Assembly: GCA_948099385.1 (NCBI GenBank)
Contig: CANUEZ040000168.1
Span: 3,759,001-3,823,000 of the forward strand
Origin: Fasciola hepatica
Lineage: Eukaryota; Platyhelminthes; Trematoda; Plagiorchiida; Fasciolidae
DNA: 64,000 nt
Direction: 5' to 3'
Each line of letters starts with the position of its first letter. Within the stretch, counting starts at the first letter, position 1. Below, piece after piece: positions 1 to 12,058 of this stretch. Below the pieces are notes generated by a model. That model ran no database searches. It saw nothing but the letters and a program-made list of their open reading frames with translations, and had not been told where the DNA came from. The position numbers and the translations under genes were made by a program.

Positions 1-690
1 GGACCAATACGCTTCGTACAATCTCTGACTGCGGTCACCTGGTATCCTAATATAAACTGTCTATTTTATGCTAACGAGTCAAGATGGTTCGGAAGCAGAA
101 GTGAAGAGTGCAAACAAATGCCCGGTCGAAAAGAACACTGCTTTGAGTAGGTATCTACGAGGCTTGGACGATGTGTGGTTGACGTTTGTAGCTGGTAAAA
201 TCTGATGTCGTTGACAGCTATATATGTCCGGTACCGGCGCTACTGTTCATTCTGTCGTCGCTGACATTTCCGCATTCCCCTTGCACGCTTTTCAGCCGAA
301 TGAGATCAATGGAAGGATGACAGGTTGACTACGGGGACTAATAATAACTACTTCAATTAATCGTTCTGTAGACTGTTTTAACCGAATATAATCTGCATGA
401 TCAACTGCGCCTATTAGAAGTGATAGTGACTGGATTTGTGGACAGTTAGTGAACATCAGACCCGAAAACACACTGCAGCAAGGTTAACCAATTCTTTGCA
501 TCCCAAGGATGGAGGCGTAGCTTCGATATCAGAGTTAAAAAAAACTCCGCGTGATCCGTGGCAGGGAATCGTGTGAATCGGTGATGGTACCGACGTACAA
601 TAAAGGTGACAGGTTCACTAGTGAAAATCAGTCAGTAGTATAGTATCCAAACTACTCACCGGGATTATTCTGAGACGGTTATTAAACGCC
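1..690. other. Intergenic-like stretch inside ACO2 intron 12, no gene seen
   Basis: No open frame here resembles a known protein on either strand. The stretch falls within the intron following ACO2 exon 12. I looked on the minus strand for the missing final ACO2 exon (about 85 residues) and did not find it. Confidence 0.6.
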
Positions 691-691
691 T

Positions 692-1130
692 GTGAAAAGT
701 GTACGTGAGAATCACACCGGTTTTAGACCCGGTTGGGTTGGTATCGCTCACATTGTCATCTCAATACAAATTTTAGAGCACAGAGACACCTTCCGTGGAC
801 TGACAGTCTCTGCCTTTTTAGATCTAGATGCAGCGCTAAGCCCAGCCGACCGAACAGTTCTCCGGAGCAGCCTCTCAGTGAAAGGGGTGCAAGAGAAATT
901 TACTTATCTTTCCAATCGTTGTGTGCGAACAGCCGAAGTTCAGTTCGGGGTCAGGGAGATTTTTCACTCGAGTTCATAACGAGAAGTGGTGTGCGTCAGG
1001 AGTGTCTTCCATCACCCTTGTAATGATTCTGGAGATAGCTCAATACCGGCGGTAATGACCTGCTCTCAGACAGTAAACTATTTGACTTAAAATGCGAGGA
1101 TGATTTTGCGCTTCTTGGTGAAAACCCAGG
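692..1130 (+). pseudogene. RTE-type LINE reverse transcriptase fragment
   Basis: The frame contains the stretch GFRPGW followed by a variable run and AFLDLDAALSPADRT, which matches the RT fingers/palm region of the RTE-like family seen elsewhere in this window (for example [15 protein letters not shown] near 34.1 kb). A second frame continues with GVRQECLPSPL, the degraded form of the GVRQGCPLSP motif. The frame changes and a stop near 1022 show it is dead. The YADD catalytic box is not visible. It probably belongs with the pieces at 1345-1440 and 2000-2310 as one decayed plus-strand copy. Confidence 0.75.
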
Positions 1131-1150
1131 ATAGTTTCAAGTTTTTCTAG

Positions 1151-1189
<39 letters not shown>

Positions 1190-1200
1190 GTTATTATTAT
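1151..1200. repeat. (TTA)n microsatellite
   Basis: About 50 bp of almost perfect ATT/TTA trinucleotide repeat with one TTG interruption. It lies between two fragments of the decayed plus-strand LINE. Confidence 0.95.
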
Positions 1201-1344
1201 ACTTCACACTCGCCTGGTTCCAGACTGTGTGCCAAACAAAACAGTGCTACGGGGGAGAAAAGGGCTACATGGTGTGAGATTCCTTGGTTTGTTTGCGGGG
1301 GCAATAGTGCCAGACTGCTCAGGCCAAAGCACTTAGTCTAGATA

Positions 1345-1440
1345 GTCAAACAGCATGGCACTGTTTGGAATCCGTCTTGCACCTCCAAAGTGCGAGGTGC
1401 TGCTGCAGGACTGGGTTGGTGTTGTCTCCAGATAGCACAC
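1345..1440 (+). pseudogene. RTE-type LINE fragment (thumb region)
   Basis: Translation gives FGIRLAPPKCEVLLQDWVG, matching the [17 protein letters not shown] segment of the better copy at 34.46-34.52 kb. The match stops at about 1437 and the next recognisable LINE sequence starts near 2005, so roughly 570 bp are interposed. Confidence 0.75.
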
Positions 1441-2000
1441 AGGTAACACACTCAAGTCTCGATTCAATAAGACTGGATAAACACAAATCGAACTGGGCAA
1501 TAATATGCCACAGAGCACATGACACGATAACACAGAACACTGAAAATGCACGACACCTGCATCCTCACAGTGATAACGATACACTTGATTACTAGACAAG
1601 ATATAACACCTGAATGGGCTTTCCAGGGCCCGTAATCGTACAACAGAATGATCCGCGAACGAACTCGACTAGGCTAGCCCAATTGCAAACTAGATAGGGA
1701 AGACGAACGCGAAAACAATCGCACGTATATTCGTGATCAAATGATACAAGGGAAATGAGCTTTCAGCTCTGCTGCTTACAGCGTTCACAGGCAACCTTTT
1801 GAGAATGCGTGGATGGACCAATCAGAGAATGAAAACGGTAAGATAATGGAATGGGGAATTTTACAGCGGCGGAAGAATTCAAAATTTACCAATAAGTACG
1901 AGTGTTGGATTATTCAGTGGCACGGAGTTTTTTTGTACAAAAATAGGTCTCCCGCTAAAACCTGCACCCACGATTCGGGGGGAACGGTACTTTATCCCCA
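1441..2000. other. Unexplained interruption of a LINE relic
   Basis: About 560 bp separate LINE segments that are adjacent in related copies. No coding similarity or clear terminal repeats are visible. It may be an inserted short element or a decayed LTR. Confidence 0.35.
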
Positions 2001-2310
2001 AAAACCCTGTCTTAGAAGAGGAAGCCTTAGCTCAAATAGATAAGTTTTGTCACCTGGGTAGTTACGTTTCACCAGGTGGACAGAAATCGGATGAAGTGTC
2101 ATCGCGTAAACAGAAGGCGCGTTTGCCTTTTTCTAACCTCTGCCATTTGTGGCGTCGGGGCGATATTCAGTTGCCTGTTAGGGGTCGAGTGTACGATGAG
2201 GCGGTTAAGTCCGTCTTTCCATAGGGCTCAGAAACGTGAACGTTAAGAGTTGAAGATAAGTGAAGCCTGTCGATGTTTGAGCACCAACGTTTTCATGGTA
2301 CTGTTCAAAT
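2000..2310 (+). pseudogene. RTE-type LINE C-terminal fragment (left arm of an inverted duplication)
   Basis: In one frame the sequence reads KFCHLGSYVSPGGQKSDEV and then LCHLWRRGDIQLPVRGRVYD, the segment downstream of the RT palm in this RTE family. Stops interrupt it where related copies read SVLLYGCETW. A reverse-complement copy lies at about 2871-3122. Confidence 0.8.
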
Positions 2311-3122
2311 AGTTTCGGTTCCAGTTTACACAACCACTAACCTTGCACTTCTGTGCTCTTGTTTCGATTGCTACCTTCCAACATTCTCGAGTCAAGGGGG
2401 AAAAGAATAGAAGCATCAAGTGAAAATAAAATCCACAAATCGAAGTAATAAGCGGAAATCACGAAGAAAAAGAAACAGTCCGAATGCAAATACACCACTG
2501 ACCGCGACACCTAGCCATATCACTTAGTGTTTCCAACCATTTGGTAGGCGGACCACGTGGACGCCAACCCTAAGGCCTGACAGTTCTACTTGGCCAAGTC
2601 CACTGGTTAAAGGTCTTACACCTTTTCGTGCCATGGACTGACCACCTCGACCTACCTTCCAACCAAGACCTGCCTCGGAGAACAGTGTACGCCGAGGGAG
2701 TCTATCGGTAGGCATGCATAACACATGTCTCAGCCACCTTAATCTGTTTGGATTCACTACTTGATCCGCAGACTGACCTCTGGCTCCAAACACCTTACAC
2801 CTAACCTCAGGATTGCTGATACGGTGTTCCCACCATACTCGGGCAATGCTACGGAGACATCAGTGCTCGAAAACCGACAGGCTTCACTTATCTTCAACTC
2901 TTAACGTTCACGTTTCTGAGCCCTATGGAAAGACGGACCTAACCGCCTCATCGTACACTCGACCCCTAACAGGCAACTGAATATCGCCCCGACGCTACAA
3001 ATGGCAGAGGTTAGAAAAAGGCAAACGCACCTTCTGTTTACGCGATGACACTTCATCCGATTTCTGTCCACCTGGTGAAACGTAACTGCCCAGGTAAAAA
3101 AATTTATCTAATTCAGCCAGAG
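2030..3122. repeat. Inverted duplication of a degraded LINE segment (arms ~2030-2278 and ~2871-3122)
   Basis: Read in reverse complement, 2871-3122 nearly matches 2030-2278 base for base. Both arms share changes that destroy the reading frame, for example the TAGGGCTCAGAAACGTGAACG stretch replacing the GCETW region. Divergence between arms is only a few percent, and the spacer is about 590 bp. Confidence 0.85.
2310..2395. repeat. Short dispersed repeat, also at ~36695-36770
   Basis: Both sites share a pattern with CAACCACTAACC, then CGCACTTCTG or TGCACTTCTG, then GGTTTCGGT-like text. The other copy is also close to an RTE relic, so it may be an untranslated LINE region. Confidence 0.5.
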
Positions 3123-5230
3123 CTTCCCCTGCCAACACAAGGTTTGGTGTAGAGGCAACCCAATTCTGCAGCGGCGTTTTACACTTTGAAGGTGTGGTCG
3201 ACTGAATCGATAGCCGCTTTCACATCAGGAAAGACAGAGATTGTGGGCTTATGGAAGATGTCTATGGTCTAAAGTTTGCTGAAAGGTAAAGATGCTGTAG
3301 ATACAATCACGACCGGATCTGGAACCGGCTTGATTCTCGCGCATAAACATTTCGCGGGCGCTGGATAATCGGTAGAGACCGGTGAGCGGTTTGGACGAGA
3401 TACTTGCCAACGTAATTTCCACGTGGTTTTCACAAGAGGACCCGTCATCTTTTTTGTAAATAAGCACAATCACCGATGCACACCATTCCCCGGAAATCTG
3501 CGCACTATCCCAGATTACACCGAGGAGTTCCGTTGACTCCGAAACCAAAGCTTCGCCACCATCATTGGAAAAAGGTGGAAACATTCCTTCGGGTCTAGCG
3601 GCTTTGTACCTTTTCAAGTGATCTATCTCTATTTCTGACAGAGGAGTGATATCCACTTGCATCGTTTCTCTGGCAGGTATATTTGGAAGATCTACAGATG
3701 TAGTGGGTGAACTGAACTGTTCTTAAGTGCGATGTCCAACGATCCAAACGACGTCCCTGGGAATGAATCAGTGAGCCACCAGATTCCTTGATTAACTCAC
3801 ATACACCGGGATTCCGTGCACCGGTAGTTCTAGTCAAACGACAAAGGCTGCGAGTACTGCCAACAAACCCAGTCTTTTCCATTTCCCTACATTTCGCAAT
3901 CCACCACTGTTCACGGTCATTTATCAAGGCTCCTAGTCAGTTGACGTCTCACGGATTTACGCGCCTCATTGAATGTGGCATCCAGAGGGAGGGGTCTGCG
4001 AGCATCCAACATAGCAACTGATGTCAAAGATATCCATTGTTTGTGAGGCCTACTGGAACTAGAGTTTTGTATGGCATTAGAACCGGCATGCAAGATTTCC
4101 TTGATCTGTTGCCAACATTCATCCGGATGCATCGATAACCATGTAGACAGATCTGCCTGAAAACCAGATCGTCGGTTATCGTCTAGAAGCAACTGCGCGG
4201 GACGGGTGGCACTTGCATTAGTGCGACCACGGACAAGACGTAAACAGAAGTCAGCACGTACCAAGTTGCGATCTCAGTCCACAGGCGCAGATCAATATGA
4301 ACAACAATATTTAACTGACCCACGTCAGTGGTGACCAATGACAACATGGTCCATCTGAGTCCAATGTTGTGAAGACGTTGGAGGACGTCAGGTGAGTCTG
4401 TGCCGCTTCTTTTGACAGAGGTTCATATTGCCCAGAAACAATTTGTGGTCAGAGCGCAGCTGAATCAGACGATCGCCTTTATCGGTGCGATCGGCTGGGA
4501 TAGCAAATGGGCCTCCGATGTACCTTTCGGAATCTCCCAAACGGTCAACTTTGGCTTGGAAATTCCCAGAAATAACAACCACGTTTGTTGAACGCACGCT
4601 TCGAAGCAGTTGACACAAGTAGTGGTAGAATTTGTCCTTGATTTCACAGGAACTGCAGTCAGTGGGGGCATACACAGACACGACGAATAAGTATCGGAGC
4701 TTCAGTTTATTGCTATTAACAAGCACAGAACCATCCAACCGAACTGTACACATACGATTGCTGATTGGAATCCAGTCTAGCAGTGTACACTCAGCTCTCA
4801 TGCTCAAAGAAATCCCAAAGCCAGCCTGGCCGCTAACAATAGAAACCGGATCACCCGACACACGAAGAGTAAAGTGAGAGACTCAGGTTGTATCTGGGGT
4901 TCGAAGAGTGATCACAGAAGCGAGGTCTTGTGTGCACGTTTCGGAGACACAGCATACATCTACTTTGAAAGCGCCAGGTGTTCTATCGAATGCAGCCTGT
5001 TGCCCTATCTGACATAGTGTGCGGATGTCAGAGGAAGCCAAGTGAAGTGAACATTCGGGCTCAAGGAGTGCATTCGATTTACACCAAACACTTGAACTAC
5101 TGCCTTCGTCAGAGCCCCAGTTACCCGTGGCGTTTTGCATCGACCTTAGATCAAAAGAGCGAAAATTGGTAAGGCGCTTTACAAGAAAGATGCTGGAGGT
5201 TTCTGAGCAAATCATAGTTCGCGGCTGCCC
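2520..5230 (-). pseudogene. RTE-type LINE, near full length but internally deleted and frameshifted
   Basis: Read right to left, the minus strand carries an AP-type endonuclease (5215-4388: IRTLCQIGQQAAFDRT at the N-terminus, VVISGNFQAKVDRLGDSERY later), a linker (4264-3917), the start of the reverse transcriptase (3662-3249: GSRSGRDCIYSIFTFQQ) and a C-terminal domain (3120-2524: LRWLRHVLCMPTDRLPRRT). The RT palm including the YADD box is missing between 3249 and 3120. Several frame changes and stops make it non-functional. The endonuclease-then-RT order and the C-terminal wording match RTE/SR2-like elements of flukes. It lies in ACO2 intron 12, in the same orientation as the host gene. Confidence 0.85.
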
Positions 5231-5985
5231 ACACCGCAGAAACGGTTTTTCTTTGAGAGCCCTAACCAGAGCCTTTACTCAAAAGTCTCAACACAAGGTA
5301 GTGGAGCGTTAACCCAGCACGGGAACGTGACTGGAGCACCCGTGAAGAAACTTCTTCCTGTCTGTCACGTGAGACCTGACTGTTGTATACATTCTGTCTT
5401 GTCTTCGCTGGTGCTCTTTTATCGATCCACTTTTCGCATTCAATCCTCAGCTCCATGCAATCAACAGAGCAAGCGGAACGTGGACGGGGCAGCATCCTTT
5501 GGGCTAGGGGCTGCCCAACTTAGGCGGGCGATAGCTGCCCAATGAAGTGCGATTACTTCTCCCACCGTTGAGAGAAACCTCAGGAACTCCACTCCCACGT
5601 CCATCTAGTGGAGGATTTTAGACCGGTAAAATGATTCTCACCGTGTTTATTCGCTGGATTGTCCTCTCCAGGAGCATAGTCGTTAGAACCAGATGTTGCC
5701 TTCAGTTGGTTCAGAGAATGCATTTCGTCTGGTCTCAACCCATTGACCTGTCAGGCATGATTGCATCTTTGGCTTGAGGAAGCCATCTTGCATAGCTCTT
5801 TGGGTCATGGAGGCACGCAAACCATCACATCACGCCAATGTGCAGTCTCGTCGTGATAGCACTGCTCAAACTTGGCGGGAACATTGTATCGGCAAGGCTG
5901 AAGTTGGGTGTATGCTGTTGGGAACCAGGGATTAGTCTGCGCACCAAGTACTGAATCTAAACAGGTTAAGAAAGCTGGGACACGT
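5231..5985. other. No gene recognised; possible LINE 5' flank
   Basis: The first ~300 bp, adjacent to the start of the minus-strand LINE, may be its 5' untranslated region. Nothing else could be assigned. Confidence 0.35.
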
Positions 5986-5989
5986 GTTA

Positions 5990-6115
5990 CACGTGTCTAC
6001 TGGTCGACTTCCTTGGTGAACGCTGTTCTTCGAAGCAGACACCGACTGGAAGGTAGGTCGAGGTGCTCAGTCCATGACACGGAAAGAAGGTATGAGAACT
6101 TTGGTCAGTGGACTT
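5990..6115 (+). pseudogene. RTE-type LINE 3' coding scrap
   Basis: The DNA around CTGGAAGGTAGGTCGAGGTG matches, on the opposite strand, the C-terminal end of the LINE relic at 2.5-2.8 kb (GWKVGRGGQSMARKG region). No intact frame remains. Confidence 0.6.
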
Positions 6116-6523
6116 GAGGTCTGTAAGACCCGCTCGTTGGATGATTCGAGAAATTAAGTAATATGGTTGAGTGTTGCAACCAGTGGCGTAGTTCCATTGG
6201 AATCCTTATTTTTCCTAATGATTTCCGATTACAAATTTCTTCCACGTTCGTTTGCCCCTTACGTTTCCATTCGAATATCTCCCGACTAGAAAATACTGCG
6301 AGGTGGCAACCAAAATCAGAGCACTGAAATGCAAGGTTAATGGTTGAAGAAAGTGAAATGAACGGGTTAACCACAGTTGTTAATTCGCAAACCAGTTAAG
6401 ACAAGACATTTATGTTTAGTACTAGGCCGACATTGTGCAGAATATCCTCGCGCACTGAACAAACAGAACCAATTTGATCAATCCGATCAGTCAATGAGAT
6501 TGCGATAAATATGAACTACTTAC
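6116..6523. other. ACO2 intron 12, no feature seen
   Basis: Intronic sequence next to the exon 12 donor site. No repeat or coding similarity was recognised. Confidence 0.5.
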
Positions 6524-6750
6524 CGTGGATACGTGCGAAACTCTTCACAATGATAGCACGACCGCCCAGAAAGCGTGGTTCCAGTGCGGCATGCTCGCGA
6601 CTGCTTCCCTCCCCATAGTTCTCGTCACCGACCACACACCAGGCCACATGTTCTGCTTTGTAACGACGTGCCACAGCTGGAACACTGTCCCACTGACCGG
6701 AGGGACGATGCATCACTTTGTTCATTTCACCATTTTCCGCGTTCACCGCG
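6524..6750 (-). CDS. ACO2: ACO2 exon 12 (swivel domain, active-site serine)
   Basis: Encodes residues 617(split)-692, from [11 protein letters not shown] to SFARIH. It includes [19 protein letters not shown], the signature with the catalytic serine. The donor is CACG|GTAAGTAG (intron phase 1). The acceptor reads TGCAAAG|C and lies about 14 bp from a 72-bp CA/TG microsatellite, so the usual polypyrimidine tract is replaced by an alternating CA run. Confidence 0.95.
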
Positions 6751-6761
6751 CTTTGCATAGA

Positions 6762-6838
<77 letters not shown>

Positions 6839-9800
6839 TTGTGTAGGCATACCAAGAAAAAAAAAAAAGAACGCGATTTGAAAAGTGCTTATTCGATTAG
6901 GGAAAACCGTCGCATGATGATAAACAGCATTATTTGAGAAGGACGACATATATCATTTTCCAACAAGATTGGTAGATTTGATGACAGCTCAGGGAGAGAA
7001 GTCCGTTGAGTAAATTTCTGACTAAGCAGACCGGCATTAGGTTGTCCCGGTCCCTAAATATGATGAAATGGTAGTGCAAGGTCCGTCGGACACGCGAATG
7101 AAGATCCGGCGCTCATTGGGATTTATTTTTTGGTTGTTATTTCTTCACGCATGACTCAGTCTGTTCCCACATTCTTTACTATCGTACACACACACTGCAC
7201 TGGCTCTTTGTTTATTCGCATCAATGTGGCCTTGCTTCAGTTAGCTTGAGCGGTGACGGTTGAGCGAGATAAGCCGAAAACTATCAGGTCAGAGGTAGAA
7301 TGTTCAAATCGATCCATCAATGGTCAACTTTGGCTGAGGATAGCATTCTGGCATCGCCTAGAGCGTTATTATGCCCGACCTATAGGGTTTTACGTGATTA
7401 TCCAATTCAACTCTTGGGATCACGATTACCAGTACTCTTCGGTAGTGCAGTGGACTCTAGTGTGATTACGGACATGTTTCTTCCACTGCACGCATGCAAA
7501 CGCAGAAGCCAAAGTAGGGATATACAGCAGAGATGAAACCTTCACATTCGGTACTTTGGAACCACTCAGAAGTTAGAATTTTCAAATCATTGGTGCTATA
7601 CTAATCTATCGTCCAGCTCGTTACCACACCTGACCTACCGAGACCTTATGTGGTTCACTGTCCTTATGCGACATACATACACAGAAAAGCAAACGCACAG
7701 CGTAGAACATACCCAATGAACATGTTATTCGAAATGTTGTCCAAATGACCACGGTACTTGAGCCAAGGACCCGCAGCTGAGATATGATCGGTTGTACATT
7801 TGCCTTTGATTTTGATCAACAAAGTCATTTGTTCGAGGTCTTTTCCATCCCATTTGGCAAATGGTTGGAGAAGTTGTAGACGTGAACTTTTCGGATCTAC
7901 CTGAACGGTGATCCCGGAAGCGTTCGCGGGTGGTGCCTGATACGTGTCTTTTCCCTGATCAAAACCCCGAGACGGAAGTGTGTCACCTATAAGGAGCGAA
8001 TAGAATGGGGGATGGGTTGAAAAAAATGAAATAGTTACGTGGCAGCGATGATAAATCCATCATGTAAACTGGCAGTCAGAAAACCCACTTCATGAAAATG
8101 ACATCAAAAGTATGGTGGGATTTGCTAATAACCTCCGTCAACTCGACCGAAACGTGAATACGTAGATCAAAAACGGTACATTTTCCGGGATCGCGCCAAC
8201 AGAAACCGACTGGATTTTCTCAAACTGCAAAGGATACTTGTAGCCTACACTGAAACTGGTCTTCGGATCAATACCGGCCTGTTCTTTTTTGCCAACATTT
8301 TATGTTCATATACGACTGTGATAACTGGCCATTGAAAGCAGAGCTTGTTTAACCACTGATGCTTGCACGAAGTTCTGGGGAGAGTCAGCCGAGATACGCC
8401 GTATCTAGATAAAACAGGAAGATGATGGCTTCGCTATCGATCAACTTTATACCTCAGTTCAACGCCGTGGGTTTGGCCTTATCCCAAGACGACCTGACGC
8501 GAAATCATTCAAACGGGCTTTCCGTCCGCTATCGTGTACAGGATAGCGCTGCCGTCTTGGAGACCAACTTAAGACATGGATCGACAATTTCAAAATGAAC
8601 GTGAAGTGCATCGACTTAGTGTCGGTCTACGGCAACCGATATTGGAAGCAGAACTGCCACAACAACCATAACACATGGTTAACGACACCCCAAGGTACCG
8701 ACTTATTCTTCTCTAGTGAGAAAACAGAAACGGCTTTAAAATCTATCGCACAACAGAACAGAGATAACTCGATATTTGACTGACTAACAGAAAAAACTAA
8801 ACAATGAACACCAAAACCATTTACAGAGCAATGCATGCTCCTTACTGGTCTGTCAGTTTCTGCTGGATGCTGAAAACGTAGAAAATCCATAAATCACTTG
8901 GAAGAAAAAAGTGGGCGTCGATTCACGGTTAACAGACAATGACTTCAATCAACTGATGTAGACGAGTTTCCCGCTGCACAATATGATCATCACTCCCTGA
9001 CATGGAAAAGCAGCATAAAGACCGTGATTGGTGGATCCGACCGTATCCGGTTTCATGGACGGAGATTAGGAGACTCATGAAGTCAATGATCAGAGATATA
9101 ACCAGATGCTGCTGGACTGGGTCCCAGTCAACAGTCGTTTATGTGCAGAGAGACTCAGGGGTTCATGTAAAGGGAGCAGTCGCCGCTCCGACAAACGTAG
9201 CCTGTTCGTCGATTTGGCGTATACGCTCACAGATTGTAGTCTAAACGCAAGAATACTTTCTACCAAAAGCTCCACGACCTCTTACGCAAAGGAAGCCTGG
9301 CCGATATCGTGGTTTTGGCAAATCTGAATGCTAGAGTGGGTGGGCTGTCGTCGAATGGGGCGCATCTGGGAGGCCCGTTTGGGCTAGATTCTTGTCGCTC
9401 GGAAAACGAGGAACGGTTGTTGGCTCTGTGCTTAGACCAGCGCCTGATCCAAGCCGGTACGAACTTCAGACGTTCTAATCGCCGGTATGCCACGTGGCGT
9501 TCGCCCTCTTTGGGTCAACAATCGATCCACATCGCTATAAGCTACGAATGGCGGGGTTGCACGCAACACTGTCGCTCGTATTGGAGCACCCACTTGGTTC
9601 CGACCAAGCACTAGTTCATACTAAGCTGTCCATGTGTTTCGGTGGCCGCTTCAAACGCATGTTGCGACGACAGTTAGGTTGCGTTAAGCTTTCCAATCCA
9701 TCCCGCCTATCCGTCTTCCAAAACGCGCTAGATGGAATGCTAGATGCAGCTCCACCTGATAACATAAACCAGCACTGGTTGCTTATCGAGAATGCTTTGC

Positions 9801-12003
9801 ATTCTGTTGGTCTAGTAAGCTGTGGCCTGTCTCTTCGTGCCACAAGACTCTGGGTTTCTGCTAAATCTCTGTGCCCTCTCGACGCACGCCAGTCGATTCG
9901 GGCTGGAAGCGAGTATAACGAGGCACGACTCATAATCAGACTCGCACTTAACGCGAGTCTTCATAGGGACCGCAAAATCTGGTGGTCGTAACGTGCATTA
10001 GAGATAGAGCATGCTTCCGCCATGGGAAATTCCCGTAGGCTGTTCTATTTCATTTGAATCACCGGTGGGGAGATACTAGGTGTGATTGAAACAATTTATG
10101 AGGCCGATGGTTCGCCAATTCACAATCAAAAGCGGCGTTTCGAAGGCTGGGCGGAGCACTTTCAGGCACAATTTAGCTGACCCACAGTGTCAGCCTCTGC
10201 AATAACTCTCTCGGCACGCTTTCCGTGGTGCATTTGGACAAATCCACCCACTGAGGCGGAGATTCAAAAGGAAATCCAGGCCTTAGGACGTCACAAAGCG
10301 CCGGGCTCCGATGGTCTTTCGCTGACCCCTTTTAAAGATGGTGGGGTGCAGCTCGATTTGCTCTCAAACGTTTGGAATTCTGGGCAGCTTCCGTCCTCGC
10401 GGGGGAATCGATTGTTGTCCCCATCTTTAGGAATGGTTCGCGCAGTGACTACGCTAGCCATAGGGGTGTACGCCTTATCCCAATAGCGTCGAAGCTGCTT
10501 GCGTCTGTCATACTTCACAGGTTGTACCAAACGCGTGAAGAGCAGACTCGTGAGGAGCAAGCTGGGTTTCGTGCCGGTCGTGGATGTATCGATCAAATCT
10601 TCACCCTCCGACAACTGCTAGAGCACCGTTACCCTTTCCAAAGACCAAGAATTATCGTGTTCCTGGACGTTCGTGTGGCTTTCGCCTCCGCCGATAGAAC
10701 TGCACTATGGAACTGTTTGTTGAGAAATGGAGTACCTGAGAATTACTTATCAACCCTCAAAGAATTGTATCGTCACACCTCTCACGTTGGGTTAGGGCCT
10801 ACGGCCAGCTGTCGCCCCCTTTTATCGCCTCTAGTGGAGTTGGACAAGATTGCCACACATACACATTTCTCTTGAACTTAACCACAGAGGATGTTCTATG
10901 AAATGCTCTGTCTGGTCTTCCGAACGGTGGAGTTGAACCCCTCCCAGGGAACAGAGTTTTCGACTTGGAATATGCCGGTGATATCGCCTTGCTGAATGAT
11001 ATGCACAGGCAATACAACATGCTCTGGACCGCTTGGCGATTGAGGTATCCAGATATGGAATGCACTTTGCATCTTCGATGTGCAAAGCGCTTTTGCAAGA
11101 TTAGCAAGAGCCTGTGCCTGTCCTCGGCTTTTGTGCTGATCAGCTAGAGTTAGTCGACAACTTTAAGTACATTGGGAGCTCGGTAACAGTTGAATGTGAT
11201 GTTGTGGAGATCAGTTCACGAATTACGAGAGCTAGAGCAGCTTTCGCAAACCTGCAACATCTGTGGCGTCACCGTGACATCCGGCTCTCTCTTAAGGGAC
11301 GGGTGTACGTTGCAACGGTTCGTAGTGTTTTGCTCAGCGGTTGCGAGACCTGGCCACTTCGAGTTCAGGATGATCGGCGTCTTTCCGCGTTTGACAACTG
11401 TTGTTTCCGAAGCATTGCTCGCGTCTGGTGGGAACATCCAGTAAGCAATGACGAGGTGAGCCGTCGTATGTTCGGCACAGACAGCCGCTTTTTCAACGAA
11501 GTGATCGCTCTACACCGCCTACACCGGTGGCTCTGTCATGTTTTACGAATGCCTGTTCATCGTCTACCCTCCCGTGCTCTATTCGTACGTGCTGACTAAG
11601 GCTGGAAGAAGCGACGCGGCGATCAGGTCATGACTTGGCGTAGATGTATGAAGAAGTTAGCATCAACACTGGCTTCGTTTGACGCCTCCTGTTTCCTTGG
11701 TTGGGGCCCAAGGGATGAGGATTGTCGTTGGTCAGAGACGTTAAGGGACACGGGTGACAATAGAAGTCAGTGGTGAGAATGCTTTATGGTTGGCCTGTGG
11801 AATTCTCGTGCCCCGTAATCACAAAAATGTCATCCCGACAAACATAACAACAAAAAACACCAAAAGGTGTGCGATGAAAGGCAAATAAAAGAAAATCAGC
11901 ATCATTTTTCCCTCACTAATTGTCGGTTTTCACTGTATTCTACTCTCTCTCCCCTATTTTGTAATTGTCGTTGTAACGTTGACACGTTGCTTGATCTTAA
12001 GCC

Positions 12004-12058
<55 letters not shown>

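Noticed and set aside
1..6523. The final ACO2 exon within the first 6.5 kb
   Set aside because: No minus-strand frame resembling the conserved C-terminal ~85 residues was found. It is probably beyond the left edge.
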